Shown here: positions 46,796 to 53,900 of the stretch, piece by piece
How positions within the stretch are numbered: position 1 is the stretch's first letter
Layout of the letters: each line of letters begins with the position of its first letter
From: Streptomyces cucumeris
GTDB taxonomy: Bacteria > Actinomycetota > Actinomycetes > Streptomycetales > Streptomycetaceae
Direction: 5' to 3'
DNA length: 53,900 bases
Assembly (NCBI RefSeq): GCF_024295805.1
Contig: NZ_JANCLX010000047.1
Span: forward strand, 1 to 53,900
Made by a program: the position numbers and the translations under genes
The notes under the pieces: generated by a model
Told to the model about the DNA's origin: nothing
The model's input: the letters and a program-made list of their open reading frames with translations, nothing else
Databases searched by the model: none

Positions 46796-46921
46796 TCAGG
46801 GGTGCGGGCGCGGCGGTTCGAGCCATTTGGCAGACAGACCCGCCACGGCCTGCCCGATGCACCTGATGATCACACCGTTGAGCCCCTGCCGCGCGGCCAC
46901 GGTCCCGAACCCTTCGGCCAT
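46796..46921 (-). CDS. 41-residue small protein
   Basis: ATG 46921 is preceded by AGGAGG at a 5-bp gap, one of the best ribosome-binding sites in the window. The product starts MAEGFGTVAARQGLNGVI, is amphipathic to hydrophobic in the middle (NGVIIRCIGQAVAGLSA), and ends in KWLEPPRPHP. One Cys is present. It fits between a secreted-protein gene and the divergent peptidase gene, with codon third positions mainly G or C. I recognise no family. It resembles a small membrane-associated or regulatory peptide. No terminator was identified after it. Confidence 0.55.
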   Translation of the reverse strand: MAEGFGTVAARQGLNGVIIRCIGQAVAGLSAKWLEPPRPHP

Positions 46922-46984
46922 GACGCCCTCCTGTTTTCGGGGCGGGTGCGTCCTAGACTGCCGGGCCGGGAGAAAGGACTCCGT

Positions 46985-48280
46985 ATGAGACCCACTGGTG
47001 CCCGTCTGGCCCTCCTCGGGGCCGCGTTGCTCACTGCCGTGCCGTTGGTGTTCGCCGGGCCGGGGGTGGCGGAGGCCCGGGTCGGGGGGCCGACCGTGGA
47101 GGAGGGGCGGCTGGGGCTGGCGGCGCCGCGGGAGATCCTGCGGCGCAGCGGGTTCGACACGGTGGCGCCGGAGTTCGCGCGGGCGCTGGCGGGGGTGCGG
47201 TCCGTCGCGGAAGCGGAGACCGTGGTGGCGCGCGAGGGGATGCGGCTGTGGCGGCGGGCGGTGGACCGGGCGCAGGGGCGCGGGCCCGCGGGTGGTGACC
47301 TCAGCCGGGATGACGACCGGCCGTTGTACTGGGCGCGGTTGGGGATGACACGGGCGCTGGGCGAGTGGCGGCCCGGGTTCCCGCTGTCCGACGCGCGGCG
47401 GGCCGCGCTGCTCGGCACGCTGGAACGCCGGTCGCGCGGTGAGGACTCCATCGATCTGCCCGCGGGCCCGGAGGTCAGACGGATCGTGGTGACCGGCTTC
47501 GACCCGTTCCAGCTCGACGCGGATCCACGCCGGTCCAACCCCTCGGGGGCCGCGGCGCTCGCGCTGGACGGGACCACGATCAGCACCGAGCGGGGTCCGG
47601 CGCGGATCGAGACCGCGGTGTTCCCCGTGCGCTGGGCGGACTTCGCGGACGGGACCGTGGAGAAGACACTGCTGCCGTCGTTCCGGTCCGGGCCGCGGCA
47701 AGCGGATGTCTTCATGACCGTGAGCCAGGGCCGGGTCGGCCGGTTCGACGTGGAGCGCACCAACGGCGCCTGGCGGGGCGGCTATCCCGACAACGCCAAC
47801 GCGTCGGAGACCGGGACCGTGCCGCTCATCCCCGGGGTGCCCACCCCGGCGCCACAGCCGCAGTGGACGACCACCACCCTTCCGTACGGGCGGATCGTGG
47901 CGGCGGGCACCGGGCCGTTCCCGGTGTACGACCACACCGAGGTCACCGAGATCCCGGCGGGCGGCGGCGGCCCGGTGGTCCGTCCCGACGGGCCGACACC
48001 CGGTTCGACGGCGCGTGCGGGCGGTGGCGGGGACTATCTGTCCAACGAGATCGCCTACCGCGCCACGCTGCTGCGCGACGCGGTCGGGCTGAAGGCGCCC
48101 GGTGGCCATCTGCACACGCCGGTGCTGCGGTTCGGCCCCGGGAACACCGATCCGGCGACCGGTGAGGTGACCGACCCGGAGTTCGTGCGCGAGCGTCTCG
48201 CCATCACGGAACAGGTGCGGTCCGTACTGACCGTGGCGGCGGGCCAGGGGCGTTTCGTTCGCCCCCGCGCGCGTGGCTAG
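46985..48280 (+). CDS. secreted pyroglutamyl-peptidase (C15) homologue with Ser in place of Cys
   Basis: The product is 431 residues; AAAGGA lies 6 bp before ATG 46985. A signal peptide ends near AEA-RVG (about residue 31). Residues about 35-160 are a helical domain not found in classical C15 enzymes. The C15 domain starts at VVTGFDPF (168-175). E257 in VERTN and H377 in GHLHTP match the catalytic Glu and His. The nucleophile position, normally YxCNxIxY, reads YLSNEIAYR with S353. So it may be a serine variant or a non-catalytic binder. The chain is almost twice the length of classical C15 proteins. It overlaps the convergent EI24 gene by 4 bp. Confidence 0.8.
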   Translation: MRPTGARLALLGAALLTAVPLVFAGPGVAEARVGGPTVEEGRLGLAAPREILRRSGFDTVAPEFARALAGVRSVAEAETVVAREGMRLWRRAVDRAQGRGPAGGDLSRDDDRPLYWARLGMTRALGEWRPGFPLSDARRAALLGTLERRSRGEDSIDLPAGPEVRRIVVTGFDPFQLDADPRRSNPSGAAALALDGTTISTERGPARIETAVFPVRWADFADGTVEKTLLPSFRSGPRQADVFMTVSQGRVGRFDVERTNGAWRGGYPDNANASETGTVPLIPGVPTPAPQPQWTTTTLPYGRIVAAGTGPFPVYDHTEVTEIPAGGGGPVVRPDGPTPGSTARAGGGGDYLSNEIAYRATLLRDAVGLKAPGGHLHTPVLRFGPGNTDPATGEVTDPEFVRERLAITEQVRSVLTVAAGQGRFVRPRARG

Positions 48281-49092
48281 CCGAGCGGGGGCGGGGGCGG
48301 GTCGCCCGCCGCCATGTCCGCCGGGTGACCCGCGTCCCCGCCGTCCGACGCCGCGGCCTCGCCCGTCAGATCGCGTACCAGCAGGGTCGCGCCCGCGACC
48401 GCGCCCGGCATCAGGACCACCGCCACCAGCGGCAGCAGGAAGGCGAGGGCGAGCGGCACACCGAAGCCGAGGGTGAGCAGACGGCGGCCGCGCAGCATCC
48501 GCCGCCGCTCCTTCAGCAGCACCCCGCGGCGCAGCAGCGCGATCGAGGTCAGCTCCTCGGCGAGAAAGAATCCGGTCACGCAGAACGCGAGCGCGGGGAT
48601 CGCGGTCTGGCCGATCACCGGAATGAAGCCGAGCGCGAAGAACAGCACAGTCCACAGCGTCACGCGGACCACCAGGGCGATGGCCTCGCGCAGTCCGATC
48701 CACAGCTCACGCCAGAGCGGCAGTCCCGACTCGGGCGCGTGGCCGTCCTCGGAGCGGTCCACCGCCTCGGAGAGCGACTCGTAGAAGGGCTGCCCGACCA
48801 GCAGGGTCACCGCCGTGAAGGTGATGATCGCCAGGAACAGACAGGCGGCGGCGAAGAGGATCGCGAGGGAACCGCGGAAGACGGCCAGCCACGGTGAGGA
48901 CCAGTCGTCGGCGAACGGAGTGGCCCACGCAATGACATCGTCGGTCCAGAAGAAGAGTGCGACGAGCGCCGCCGCGTAGCCGACGAGGGTGATGAGGGCG
49001 GGCAGCATCCCTATCCCCCACCACCGCCCGTGCCGGGCCACCCAGCGCTGCCCCTTCATCAGGTAACCGAAACCGGTCGCAAGATCACGCAT
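48277..49092 (-). CDS. EI24/CysZ-like integral membrane protein
   Basis: The product is 271 residues with four to six membrane spans, at about 30-50, 72-102, 142-165, 168-185 and 212-235. The family pattern LLVGQPFYESLSEAVDR follows the second span. EI24 domain proteins include the sulfate permease CysZ of E. coli. Here the acidic Pro-rich C-terminus ending PPPPPLG is a disordered tail. Its role is unclear: sulfate transport is one possibility. It converges on the C15 gene with a 4-bp overlap. Confidence 0.85.
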   Translation of the reverse strand: MRDLATGFGYLMKGQRWVARHGRWWGIGMLPALITLVGYAAALVALFFWTDDVIAWATPFADDWSSPWLAVFRGSLAILFAAACLFLAIITFTAVTLLVGQPFYESLSEAVDRSEDGHAPESGLPLWRELWIGLREAIALVVRVTLWTVLFFALGFIPVIGQTAIPALAFCVTGFFLAEELTSIALLRRGVLLKERRRMLRGRRLLTLGFGVPLALAFLLPLVAVVLMPGAVAGATLLVRDLTGEAAASDGGDAGHPADMAAGDPPPPPLG

Positions 49093-49161
49093 GGGCGAAG
49101 CCTACTCGGCGGATGTGGCGCGAAAACGACGGCGGTGGCATCCGCTGCGATGCCCGCACGC

Positions 49162-50070
49162 CTACGGGATCAGCCGCGCCACACTGCCCGACTCCAGCGC
49201 CGCCCACACCGTGCCGTCCGCGGTCACCGCGATGCCGTGCGGCTCCGAGGAGGGTGTGGGCAGCGGGTGTTCGCGGACCTCACCGGTGGCGTCGACATGG
49301 CCGATACGTCCGGTGCCCCATGCGGTGAACCAGCAGCCCCCGGCCGGGTCGGGGGCGATGGCATGGGGTTTGGCGGTGCGGTCCGGCAGCGGGAACTCCT
49401 GGATCCGGCCATCGGGTGTGATCCGCCCGATCTGGCCCGCGATGATCTCCACGAACCACACCGCGCCATCGCCGCCGAGCGTCATCCCGACCGGTCCGGC
49501 ACCCGGTGTGGGCAGCTCGTACAGGGTGGTGTCACCGTCCGGGGCGAGGCGGCCGATGGCGTTGCCCTGGTTCAGGGTGCACCACAGCGCCCCGTCGCCA
49601 CCCGTCACGACGGCCGACGGGAAACCCCCCTCGACCGGCAGCGGGAACTCGGTGATCTCGCCCTCGGTGGTGATCCGCGCGAGGGCGTCGCGGTTCATCA
49701 GGGTGCACCACAGGGCACCGTCGGGCCCCGCCGTGATGCCGTACGGGGCGCTGTCCGCGGCGGGCAGGGCGAACGAGGTGATCTCACCGTCCGTGGTGAT
49801 CCGCCCGATCCGGCCGTCGCGGGAGCGGGTGAACCACAGCGCGCCGTCCGGACCGGTGGTGATGACCATCGGACCGCACTCCCCCGAGTCCAGCGGCCGG
49901 ACGGTGGTCTCCGCCGTCCCGTCGCCGGTGACGGACAGCCGGGCGATCTCCCCGGAGTGCACCAGGGTGAGCCACAGGGCGCCGTCCGGCCCCGCCGTGA
50001 TGCCGTACGGCCCGGCCCCCGGGCGGCCGACGGTGAACTCATGGACCGTCGGCTGGTCGCGGTCTGGCAT
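49162..50070 (-). CDS. vgb: virginiamycin B lyase (streptogramin B resistance)
   Basis: The product is 302 residues. AGGAGGT lies 7 bp before ATG 50070. The seven-bladed propeller is built of repeats like GPDGALWFTxxxxGRIGRITTDG. The residues shown to matter in Staphylococcus Vgb align with Y22, H236 (KPHAI), E276 and H278 (EPHGI) and E293 (ALESGS), so it should be active. It linearises type B streptogramins by an elimination reaction, inactivating the antibiotic. Such intrinsic vgb genes occur in Streptomyces and could give self-protection or defence. It has no obvious partner genes. Confidence 0.9.
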   Translation of the reverse strand: MPDRDQPTVHEFTVGRPGAGPYGITAGPDGALWLTLVHSGEIARLSVTGDGTAETTVRPLDSGECGPMVITTGPDGALWFTRSRDGRIGRITTDGEITSFALPAADSAPYGITAGPDGALWCTLMNRDALARITTEGEITEFPLPVEGGFPSAVVTGGDGALWCTLNQGNAIGRLAPDGDTTLYELPTPGAGPVGMTLGGDGAVWFVEIIAGQIGRITPDGRIQEFPLPDRTAKPHAIAPDPAGGCWFTAWGTGRIGHVDATGEVREHPLPTPSSEPHGIAVTADGTVWAALESGSVARLIP

Positions 50071-50221
50071 GGGGGTACCTCCTGGGAGCCGGGTGCGGAT
50101 CGCAGCACACCCTTCATCCGGCCGGCCCCGGTGTGCAACGTCTTTTCGCAACCGCGCGCGGCGCGCGGCGCGTCCTCAGTCGCGACACACATCGCACCAA
50201 CAGCACGGAGTACGGGACCAC

Positions 50222-50962
50222 ATGAGCGCAGGACACCGCCCCGGCCGCCCCGAGGATCTGCCGCACCCCGAACTGCTCTGGGCGGCCGGAACCGCCCGGG
50301 TCGTGTGTGCCGACCTCGTCGGCGGCCTCGACGCGAACACCGTCGGCCACCGGGGCGTACGCGTCGACGACGGGGGCGGCAACTGGTGGCGGCTGGCCCT
50401 CGTCGAGGGCGGGCCCGCCGTGCTCTACGGAGAGGACAGCGAGGCCAGCAAGGGGAAGTGGCACACCCCGCCGGTGGATTTCCTGCGCGGCGGCCCCGAC
50501 TGGCTGCCCTGGGACACCCTGCTCGACCTGGAGAGCGGCTGTGAACTCGGCTTCGTCTACTGGTGGGAGGAGCACCTCGGCTGGGCCCGCGCCCCGTACC
50601 CGGAGGACCTGAAGGACGACGGACTGGCCACCACCGCCCTGCTGTCGGCGGACCTGGACCGGGTCCTGGACGACCTCACCGGAACGCTGTGCGACTCCGC
50701 ATGGCCTGACGACACCCGCGGAGACGGGGAGGAGGACGACGAGGAGGCGCTGGCGGCACACTTCCGCACGATCGCCGAGACCGTCGTCCGCCATGTCCGC
50801 TCCCGCACCCTCACCGGACCGCTGCTCACGGAGAGCGTCGGCACACGCCTGCGGGACGCGCTGGAGGTGTCCGCCGCCGTGGAGACCGCCCGCCGCGCGG
50901 GCGCCGTGCCCGGTGCGCCCCGGCCCCTCACCCCCCGGGGATCCGGCCGCCCTGAGGTGTGA
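50222..50962 (+). CDS. conserved protein of unknown function
   Basis: The product is 246 residues from ATG 50222. There is no signal peptide or membrane helix. It is acidic and rich in Trp: NWWRLALVEGG, DWLPWDTL, VYWWEEHLGWARAPYP. A strongly acidic insert (DDTRGDGEEDDEEALAAH) lies near residue 160, followed by a helical C-terminal part (TIAETVVRHVRSRTLTG). I do not recognise a family. Codon bias shows it is a real gene. A hairpin follows. Confidence 0.7.
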   Translation: MSAGHRPGRPEDLPHPELLWAAGTARVVCADLVGGLDANTVGHRGVRVDDGGGNWWRLALVEGGPAVLYGEDSEASKGKWHTPPVDFLRGGPDWLPWDTLLDLESGCELGFVYWWEEHLGWARAPYPEDLKDDGLATTALLSADLDRVLDDLTGTLCDSAWPDDTRGDGEEDDEEALAAHFRTIAETVVRHVRSRTLTGPLLTESVGTRLRDALEVSAAVETARRAGAVPGAPRPLTPRGSGRPEV

Positions 50963-50975
50963 GGGGCCGGACACA

Positions 50976-51012
50976 GCCGTTCCCCGCCCGGATGGAGCGG
51001 ACGGGGAACGGC
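50976..51012. terminator. terminator after the unknown-function gene
   Basis: GCCGTTCCCCG (50976-50986) and CGGGGAACGGC (51002-51012) are perfect 11-bp arms, extended inside by CCG/CGG after one mismatch. Confidence 0.8.
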
Positions 51013-51044
51013 GGGCCGGTGCGAACGGCCCGGTGTGTCCGCGT

Positions 51045-51077
51045 GTGTCCGCGGAGGTGTGCGACCTCCGGGGACAC
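51045..51077 (-). terminator. terminator of the TIG-domain gene
   Basis: GTGTCCGCGGAGGT (51045-51058) and ACCTCCGGGGACAC (51064-51077) pair over 14 positions with one mismatch around loop GTGCG, 12 bp after the TIG gene stop on the minus strand. Confidence 0.75.
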
Positions 51078-51088
51078 CCGGGGGACAC

Positions 51089-51637
51089 TCAGACGTACAG
51101 GAACCCGCCCGGCACGGTGGCGGTTCCACCGGGGGTCGTGACGACCACCGTGGCGGGGCCCGCCGTACCCGCGGGGGTGACACCGGTCAGCACCGCGCCA
51201 CCCGCGGCCACCGTGACACCGGTCGCGGCCACGCCGTTGAAGGTGACGGAGGCACCGGTGAGGTTGGCGCCGATGATGGTGAACGGCGTACCGCCCGCCG
51301 GCGGACCGCTGACCGGGGTGATGAGGAGGGCGGCCGGGGGCAGCGGCGCCACGTAGGTGTAGGCGGCCGGGGCGCTGGCACCCGACGGGTTGGTGGCGAC
51401 GACCGGGACCGCGCCCGCCGCGTGCGCGGGGGCGGTGGTGACGAGCACGCTCGCGGTCTGCGCGACGATCGGGGCGGCGGTACCACCGAAGGTCACCGAG
51501 GTGACGGTGTCCAGGTTGGTTCCGATCAGCACGACGGGGTTGCCGCCGCCGATGGGCCCGGAGCTCGGCACGACGAGGAGGATCGTCGGCGCGCCGACCG
51601 CGAGCGCGACGTCCTGGTGGGACACGGGTGAGGACAT
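51089..51637 (-). CDS. double IPT/TIG-domain protein without a signal peptide
   Basis: The product is 182 residues. AGGAG lies 8 bp before ATG 51637. Two immunoglobulin-like TIG domains are clear: 17-95 (PTILLVVPSSGPIGGGNPVV, GTNLDTVTSVTFGG, NPSGASAPAAYTYV) and 100-182 (LLITPVSGPPAGGTPFTIIGANL, SVTFNGVAATGV, GFLYV). The first 16 residues (SSPVSHQDVALAVGA) show no signal peptide, which is odd for a fold usually found on surface proteins. It might be a structural or scaffold component, or be exported by another route. Ala/Gly/Thr/Val make up most of the chain, so composition is biased. Confidence 0.85.
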   Translation of the reverse strand: MSSPVSHQDVALAVGAPTILLVVPSSGPIGGGNPVVLIGTNLDTVTSVTFGGTAAPIVAQTASVLVTTAPAHAAGAVPVVATNPSGASAPAAYTYVAPLPPAALLITPVSGPPAGGTPFTIIGANLTGASVTFNGVAATGVTVAAGGAVLTGVTPAGTAGPATVVVTTPGGTATVPGGFLYV

Positions 51638-51882
51638 GAGGTGTCTCCTCATTGAGTTTCGGGAGTGGACACCGCGGTCCCTCGGGGAGGCCCTCACCGT
51701 CAGCGGGACGGCGACTCTGCCCGACCGGTCCGCACGCAAGGAGCGGAGGAATCCGCGGGCCGCGCTCCCCGGGAGGGATGGGCGGCCCACCGTTTGGTTG
51801 TTTCCAGTACCTCATTCGTGTGCCTACGCCACAAGGAAGTTGACACCGGTTCACCCGGAAAGCGCAGCGCGCCGGAATACGC
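51638..51882. other. intergenic region upstream of the TIG gene
   Basis: No gene is supported; short frames lack codon bias. It contains the TIG ribosome-binding site and presumably its promoter near the AT-richer stretch at 51790-51830. Confidence 0.4.
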
Positions 51883-51914
51883 CGGTGGCCCCGGGGAACG
51901 CCCCGGGGCCACCG
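51883..51914 (-). terminator. terminator of the MDR oxidoreductase gene
   Basis: CGGTGGCCCCGGGG (51883-51896) and CCCCGGGGCCACCG (51901-51914) are perfect 14-bp arms with loop AACG, 37 bp beyond the oxidoreductase stop on the minus strand. Confidence 0.88.
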
Positions 51915-51951
51915 TTTCCGCCCAGCGGTGTGCGGCCGTGTCCGCTGCCGC

Positions 51952-52971
51952 TCAGCCCTCGAAGGAGACGATCATCTTGCCGATGTTGTCGCCGCGCAGC
52001 ATGCCGAGGAATGCGTCCACCGCGTTCTCCACACCCTTCACCACGGTCTCGCGGTAGTGCAGCTTGCCCTCGCGGATCCAGGCACCGACCTCCTCGAAGA
52101 ACTGCTGCTGGAGGTCCTGGTGGTCGTAGACGAGCATGCCCTGCATCCGCAGCCGCTTGCCGATGATCAGCGCGAGGTTGCGCGGGGCGGCGGGCGGCTC
52201 GGTCTCGTTGTACTGGGCGATCATGCCGCAGACGGTGATCCGGCCGTGCAACTTGAGGCGGTCGATGGCGGCCTCGAGGTGGTCCCCGCCGACGTTGTCG
52301 AAGTAGACGTCGATCCCGTCGGGCGCGGCCTCCTTCAACTGCTCGGTGACCGAGCCGTTCTTGTAGTTGAACGCGGCGTCGAAGCCGTACTCCTCGACCA
52401 GCAGCCGGACCTTCTCATCCGTACCCGCGCTGCCGATCACCCGGGAGGCGCCCTTGAGCTTGGCGATCTGGCCGACCTCACTGCCGACGGCGCCCGCGGC
52501 ACCGGAGACGAAGACCGCGTCGCCCTCCTCGAAGGACGCCACCTCCAGCAGACCCGCGTACGCGGTGAGACCGGGCATGCCGAGCACGCCGAGGTAGGCG
52601 GGGAGCGGGGCGATCTCCGGGTCGACCTTGACCGCGCTCTTGCCCTCGACCACGGCGTACTCGCGCCAGCCGCCGAAGTGCAGGACGTGGTCACCGGCCG
52701 CGATGCCGTCCACGTCGGAGGCGAGGACCGTGCCGACCGCGCCACCCTCCATGGGCTGGTCGAGCTGGAACGGCGGCACGTACGACTTCACGTCGTTCAT
52801 CCGGCCGCGCATGTACGGGTCCACCGACATGTAGAGGTTGCGGACCAGGACCTGACCGGGGCCGGGCTCGGCGACGGGGGCCTCGCGCAGCGCGAAGTCC
52901 TCCGGCTTCGGCCAGCCCTCCGGGCGGGCGACGAGATGCCATTCGCGGCCGGTGGCGGGGATGACGGACAT
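51952..52971 (-). CDS. NADP-dependent MDR oxidoreductase (prostaglandin/2-alkenal reductase type)
   Basis: The product is 339 residues. RNLYMSVDPYMRGRM is the signature of the leukotriene B4 12-hydroxydehydrogenase/alkenal reductase subgroup, and VSGAAGAVGSEVGQIAKL is the nucleotide-binding motif AxxGxxG. IDVYFDNVGGDHLEAAI and GMIAQYNET follow as in the family. It has no zinc ligands. It should reduce C=C bonds of reactive enals or enones, so it may detoxify electrophiles. It is divergent from a MarR-type gene, the probable regulator, with a 100-bp shared promoter. Confidence 0.93.
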   Translation of the reverse strand: MSVIPATGREWHLVARPEGWPKPEDFALREAPVAEPGPGQVLVRNLYMSVDPYMRGRMNDVKSYVPPFQLDQPMEGGAVGTVLASDVDGIAAGDHVLHFGGWREYAVVEGKSAVKVDPEIAPLPAYLGVLGMPGLTAYAGLLEVASFEEGDAVFVSGAAGAVGSEVGQIAKLKGASRVIGSAGTDEKVRLLVEEYGFDAAFNYKNGSVTEQLKEAAPDGIDVYFDNVGGDHLEAAIDRLKLHGRITVCGMIAQYNETEPPAAPRNLALIIGKRLRMQGMLVYDHQDLQQQFFEEVGAWIREGKLHYRETVVKGVENAVDAFLGMLRGDNIGKMIVSFEG

Positions 52972-53072
52972 GAGGAGAAGCCTCCCTCAAAGCGGTAGGA
53001 ATACTTCAGTAGGTGAAACAATAATGCGCCTGGATATTTCATGTTGTCAAGTAAGTGGGTACCCTGGTGCCC
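52972..53072. promoter_or_regulatory. divergent AT-rich promoter/operator region (oxidoreductase/MarR)
   Basis: The 100 bp between the two starts are far more AT-rich than their surroundings. They include the small inverted repeat TTCA-GTAGG-TGAA (53006-53018) and TTGTCAAGTAAGT, with several possible -10 boxes. A MarR-type operator is expected here, but no perfect long palindrome is seen. Confidence 0.45.
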
Positions 53073-53501
53073 ATGGCATCCCGCATCGATCCGCTGACCC
53101 TCGAGGTCGTCGAGCTCATCGGCACCGTCGTGGCCCGCTACCACGAGGAATACGAGGAGGCGGCGGCCAAGCACGCGCTGACCGGAGCACAGGCCCGTGT
53201 CCTGGGGCTGCTCTCCCGGGGGCCCACGCCGATGCGGCGGATAGCCCAGCAGCTCAAGTGTGAGCCGTCGAACGTCACGGGGATCGTGGACCGGCTGGAG
53301 TCCCGGGGGCTGGTCGAGCGCCGTCTCGACCCGGCCGACCGCCGGGTCAAGCTGGCCGCGGCCACGGAGGCGGGCAAGGAGACGTCCGAGCGGCTGCGCG
53401 GCTCGCTCGACTTCGCCCGTGAGCCGCTGGCCGAGCTCTCGGCCGACGAGCGCACGGCACTGCGGGATCTGCTGCGGAGGATGCTCGGCATCGAGCCGTA
53501 G
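53073..53501 (+). CDS. MarR family transcriptional regulator
   Basis: The product is 142 residues from ATG 53073. GTG 53055 would add six residues. The winged helix is TGAQARVLGLLSRGPTPMRRIAQQLKCEPSNVTGIVDRLESRGLVERRLDPADRRVKLAAAT, with the family's DxRxxR wing (DPADRRVK). A single Cys (C in LKCEPS) inside the recognition region could sense oxidants or electrophiles, as in OhrR-like proteins. That would suit control of the divergent enal-reductase gene. Confidence 0.93.
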   Translation: MASRIDPLTLEVVELIGTVVARYHEEYEEAAAKHALTGAQARVLGLLSRGPTPMRRIAQQLKCEPSNVTGIVDRLESRGLVERRLDPADRRVKLAAATEAGKETSERLRGSLDFAREPLAELSADERTALRDLLRRMLGIEP

Positions 53502-53773
53502 GCCCTGTCGGGCCGGTTCGACGGGTCCGGCCCTGCCGGGGCCGCCGGCCGCTGCCCGGCCGGACCGTGGGGCGTGCTGGGCCGGGCCGTGGGGTGTGTC
53601 GGGCCGTCGGGCCCGTCCGAGCCGTCTGCCACGTCGGCTCTGTCAGGTCCGTCGTACGGATCCCGGCGGGCCGGCGGTGGCCGCCTCATCCGCCGTGCGC
53701 CGGACGCGCGGACCGCTCCTCACCGATCCTCACCGATCCGCAGTGGTCCGCCGGACAGGGCTCGGGGCAGGCG
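53502..53773. other. low-complexity GC-rich intergenic region beside the IS end
   Basis: Repeated TCGGGCCG, GTCCGG and GGCCGG units fill 53505-53660 with no gene or clear terminator. The IS inverted repeat, if retained, should lie near 53750-53770, but the window does not show the other end for comparison. Confidence 0.35.
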
Positions 53774-53900
53774 CTAGGTGTATTGGCCCGCAGGGTTGTT
53801 CACACGGTTGATCGGTGGCTGACCTCCGAGTGCGGTGTGGCAGCGATGGTAGTTGTAGGTGTGGAGGAAGTCGGCCAGGGCTGCGCTGCGTTCGTCGTTG
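53774..53900 (-). mobile_element. IS481-type transposase, C-terminal part (cut by window edge)
   Basis: A minus-strand frame runs from the window end to TAG at 53774-53776. It ends ADFLHTYNYHRCHTAL, GGQPPINRVNNPAGQYT. The Y-N-x-H-R-x-H-x-A-L and G-G-x-P-P-I motifs, with the ending NNxAGQY, are the familiar C-terminus of IS481/IS3-superfamily DDE transposases. At HR-C-H the usual Pro is Cys. Local base composition is lower in GC than its neighbours. The rest of the gene lies to the right. Confidence 0.82.

Noticed and set aside
46796..48703. 635-codon minus-strand frame over the C15 gene
   Set aside because: Only its last 42 codons have their own ribosome-binding site and coding bias. They are reported as the small gene; the rest is a shadow.
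1..53900. CRISPR array, prophage or biosynthetic megacluster
   Set aside because: No regularly spaced 25-40 bp repeats, phage structural genes or modular PKS/NRPS genes were seen. Repeats found are short operators, terminators and low-complexity tails.

Overview
The window is chromosomal DNA of a Streptomyces or very close relative. Protein-coding third positions are almost all G or C, GTG starts and apparently leaderless starts are frequent, and the families are typical of the genus: FasR, DUF3052, DUF3145, homodimeric pyruvate dehydrogenase E1, several TerD proteins and DUF1023 hydrolases. Most of it reads as core chromosome. Mobile DNA is seen only at the right edge, as the 3' end of an IS481-type transposase. 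No CRISPR array, rRNA or prophage was seen.

Left part (1-10.7 kb). A C-terminal ribbon-helix-helix regulator, a DUF4097 beta-repeat protein and a DrrAB-like ABC exporter run together, headed by a striking array of TRGTGCCA-like half-sites in 10-11 bp phase. A von Willebrand A protein, two tandem secreted four-cysteine paralogues and a convergent membrane acyltransferase follow. Then come tRNA-Val(TAC) with its terminator, a coiled-coil protein, an FmdB-type zinc ribbon, a DUF4383 membrane protein and an O-methyltransferase.

Ter stress module (10.9-20.3 kb). The operon CitE-like lyase - double phosphoribosyltransferase/TRSP/PELOTA fusion - HAD phosphatase runs leftward. It is divergent from a TerD protein with a long Pro-rich tail. 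TerA-like, DUF475 (TerC-like) and two TerD paralogues follow, all leftward. This matches the Ter-linked system proposed to make a nucleoside-like metabolite, together with membrane-associated calcium-binding TerD proteins. A peroxiredoxin, DUF3052 and aceE come next.

Middle (24.8-36.3 kb). This part holds an I36-type secreted inhibitor, a divergent TetR/MFS efflux pair with a clear operator, and two DUF1023 secreted hydrolases bracketing a DUF4429-SHOCT protein and a histidine kinase/LuxR response-regulator pair. The kinase promoter and the second hydrolase promoter share paired GGTRTGAC repeats, which suggests one regulon. A MerR regulator, a serine beta-lactamase-like hydrolase and a pirin follow.

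Right part (36.4-53.9 kb). The fatty-acid initiation/elongation operon fasR-fabD-fabH-acpP-fabF has a perfect palindrome between fasR and fabD. Beyond it lie an imine-reductase/HIBADH-like enzyme, DUF3145, several secreted or lipoprotein hydrolases, a 41-codon unannotated-size gene with a perfect Shine-Dalgarno, a pyroglutamyl-peptidase homologue whose catalytic Cys is Ser, an EI24 membrane protein, a virginiamycin B lyase with all catalytic residues, a TIG-domain protein, an MDR oxidoreductase divergent from a MarR regulator, and the IS481 edge. Intrinsic terminators with long GC stems separate most convergent pairs.
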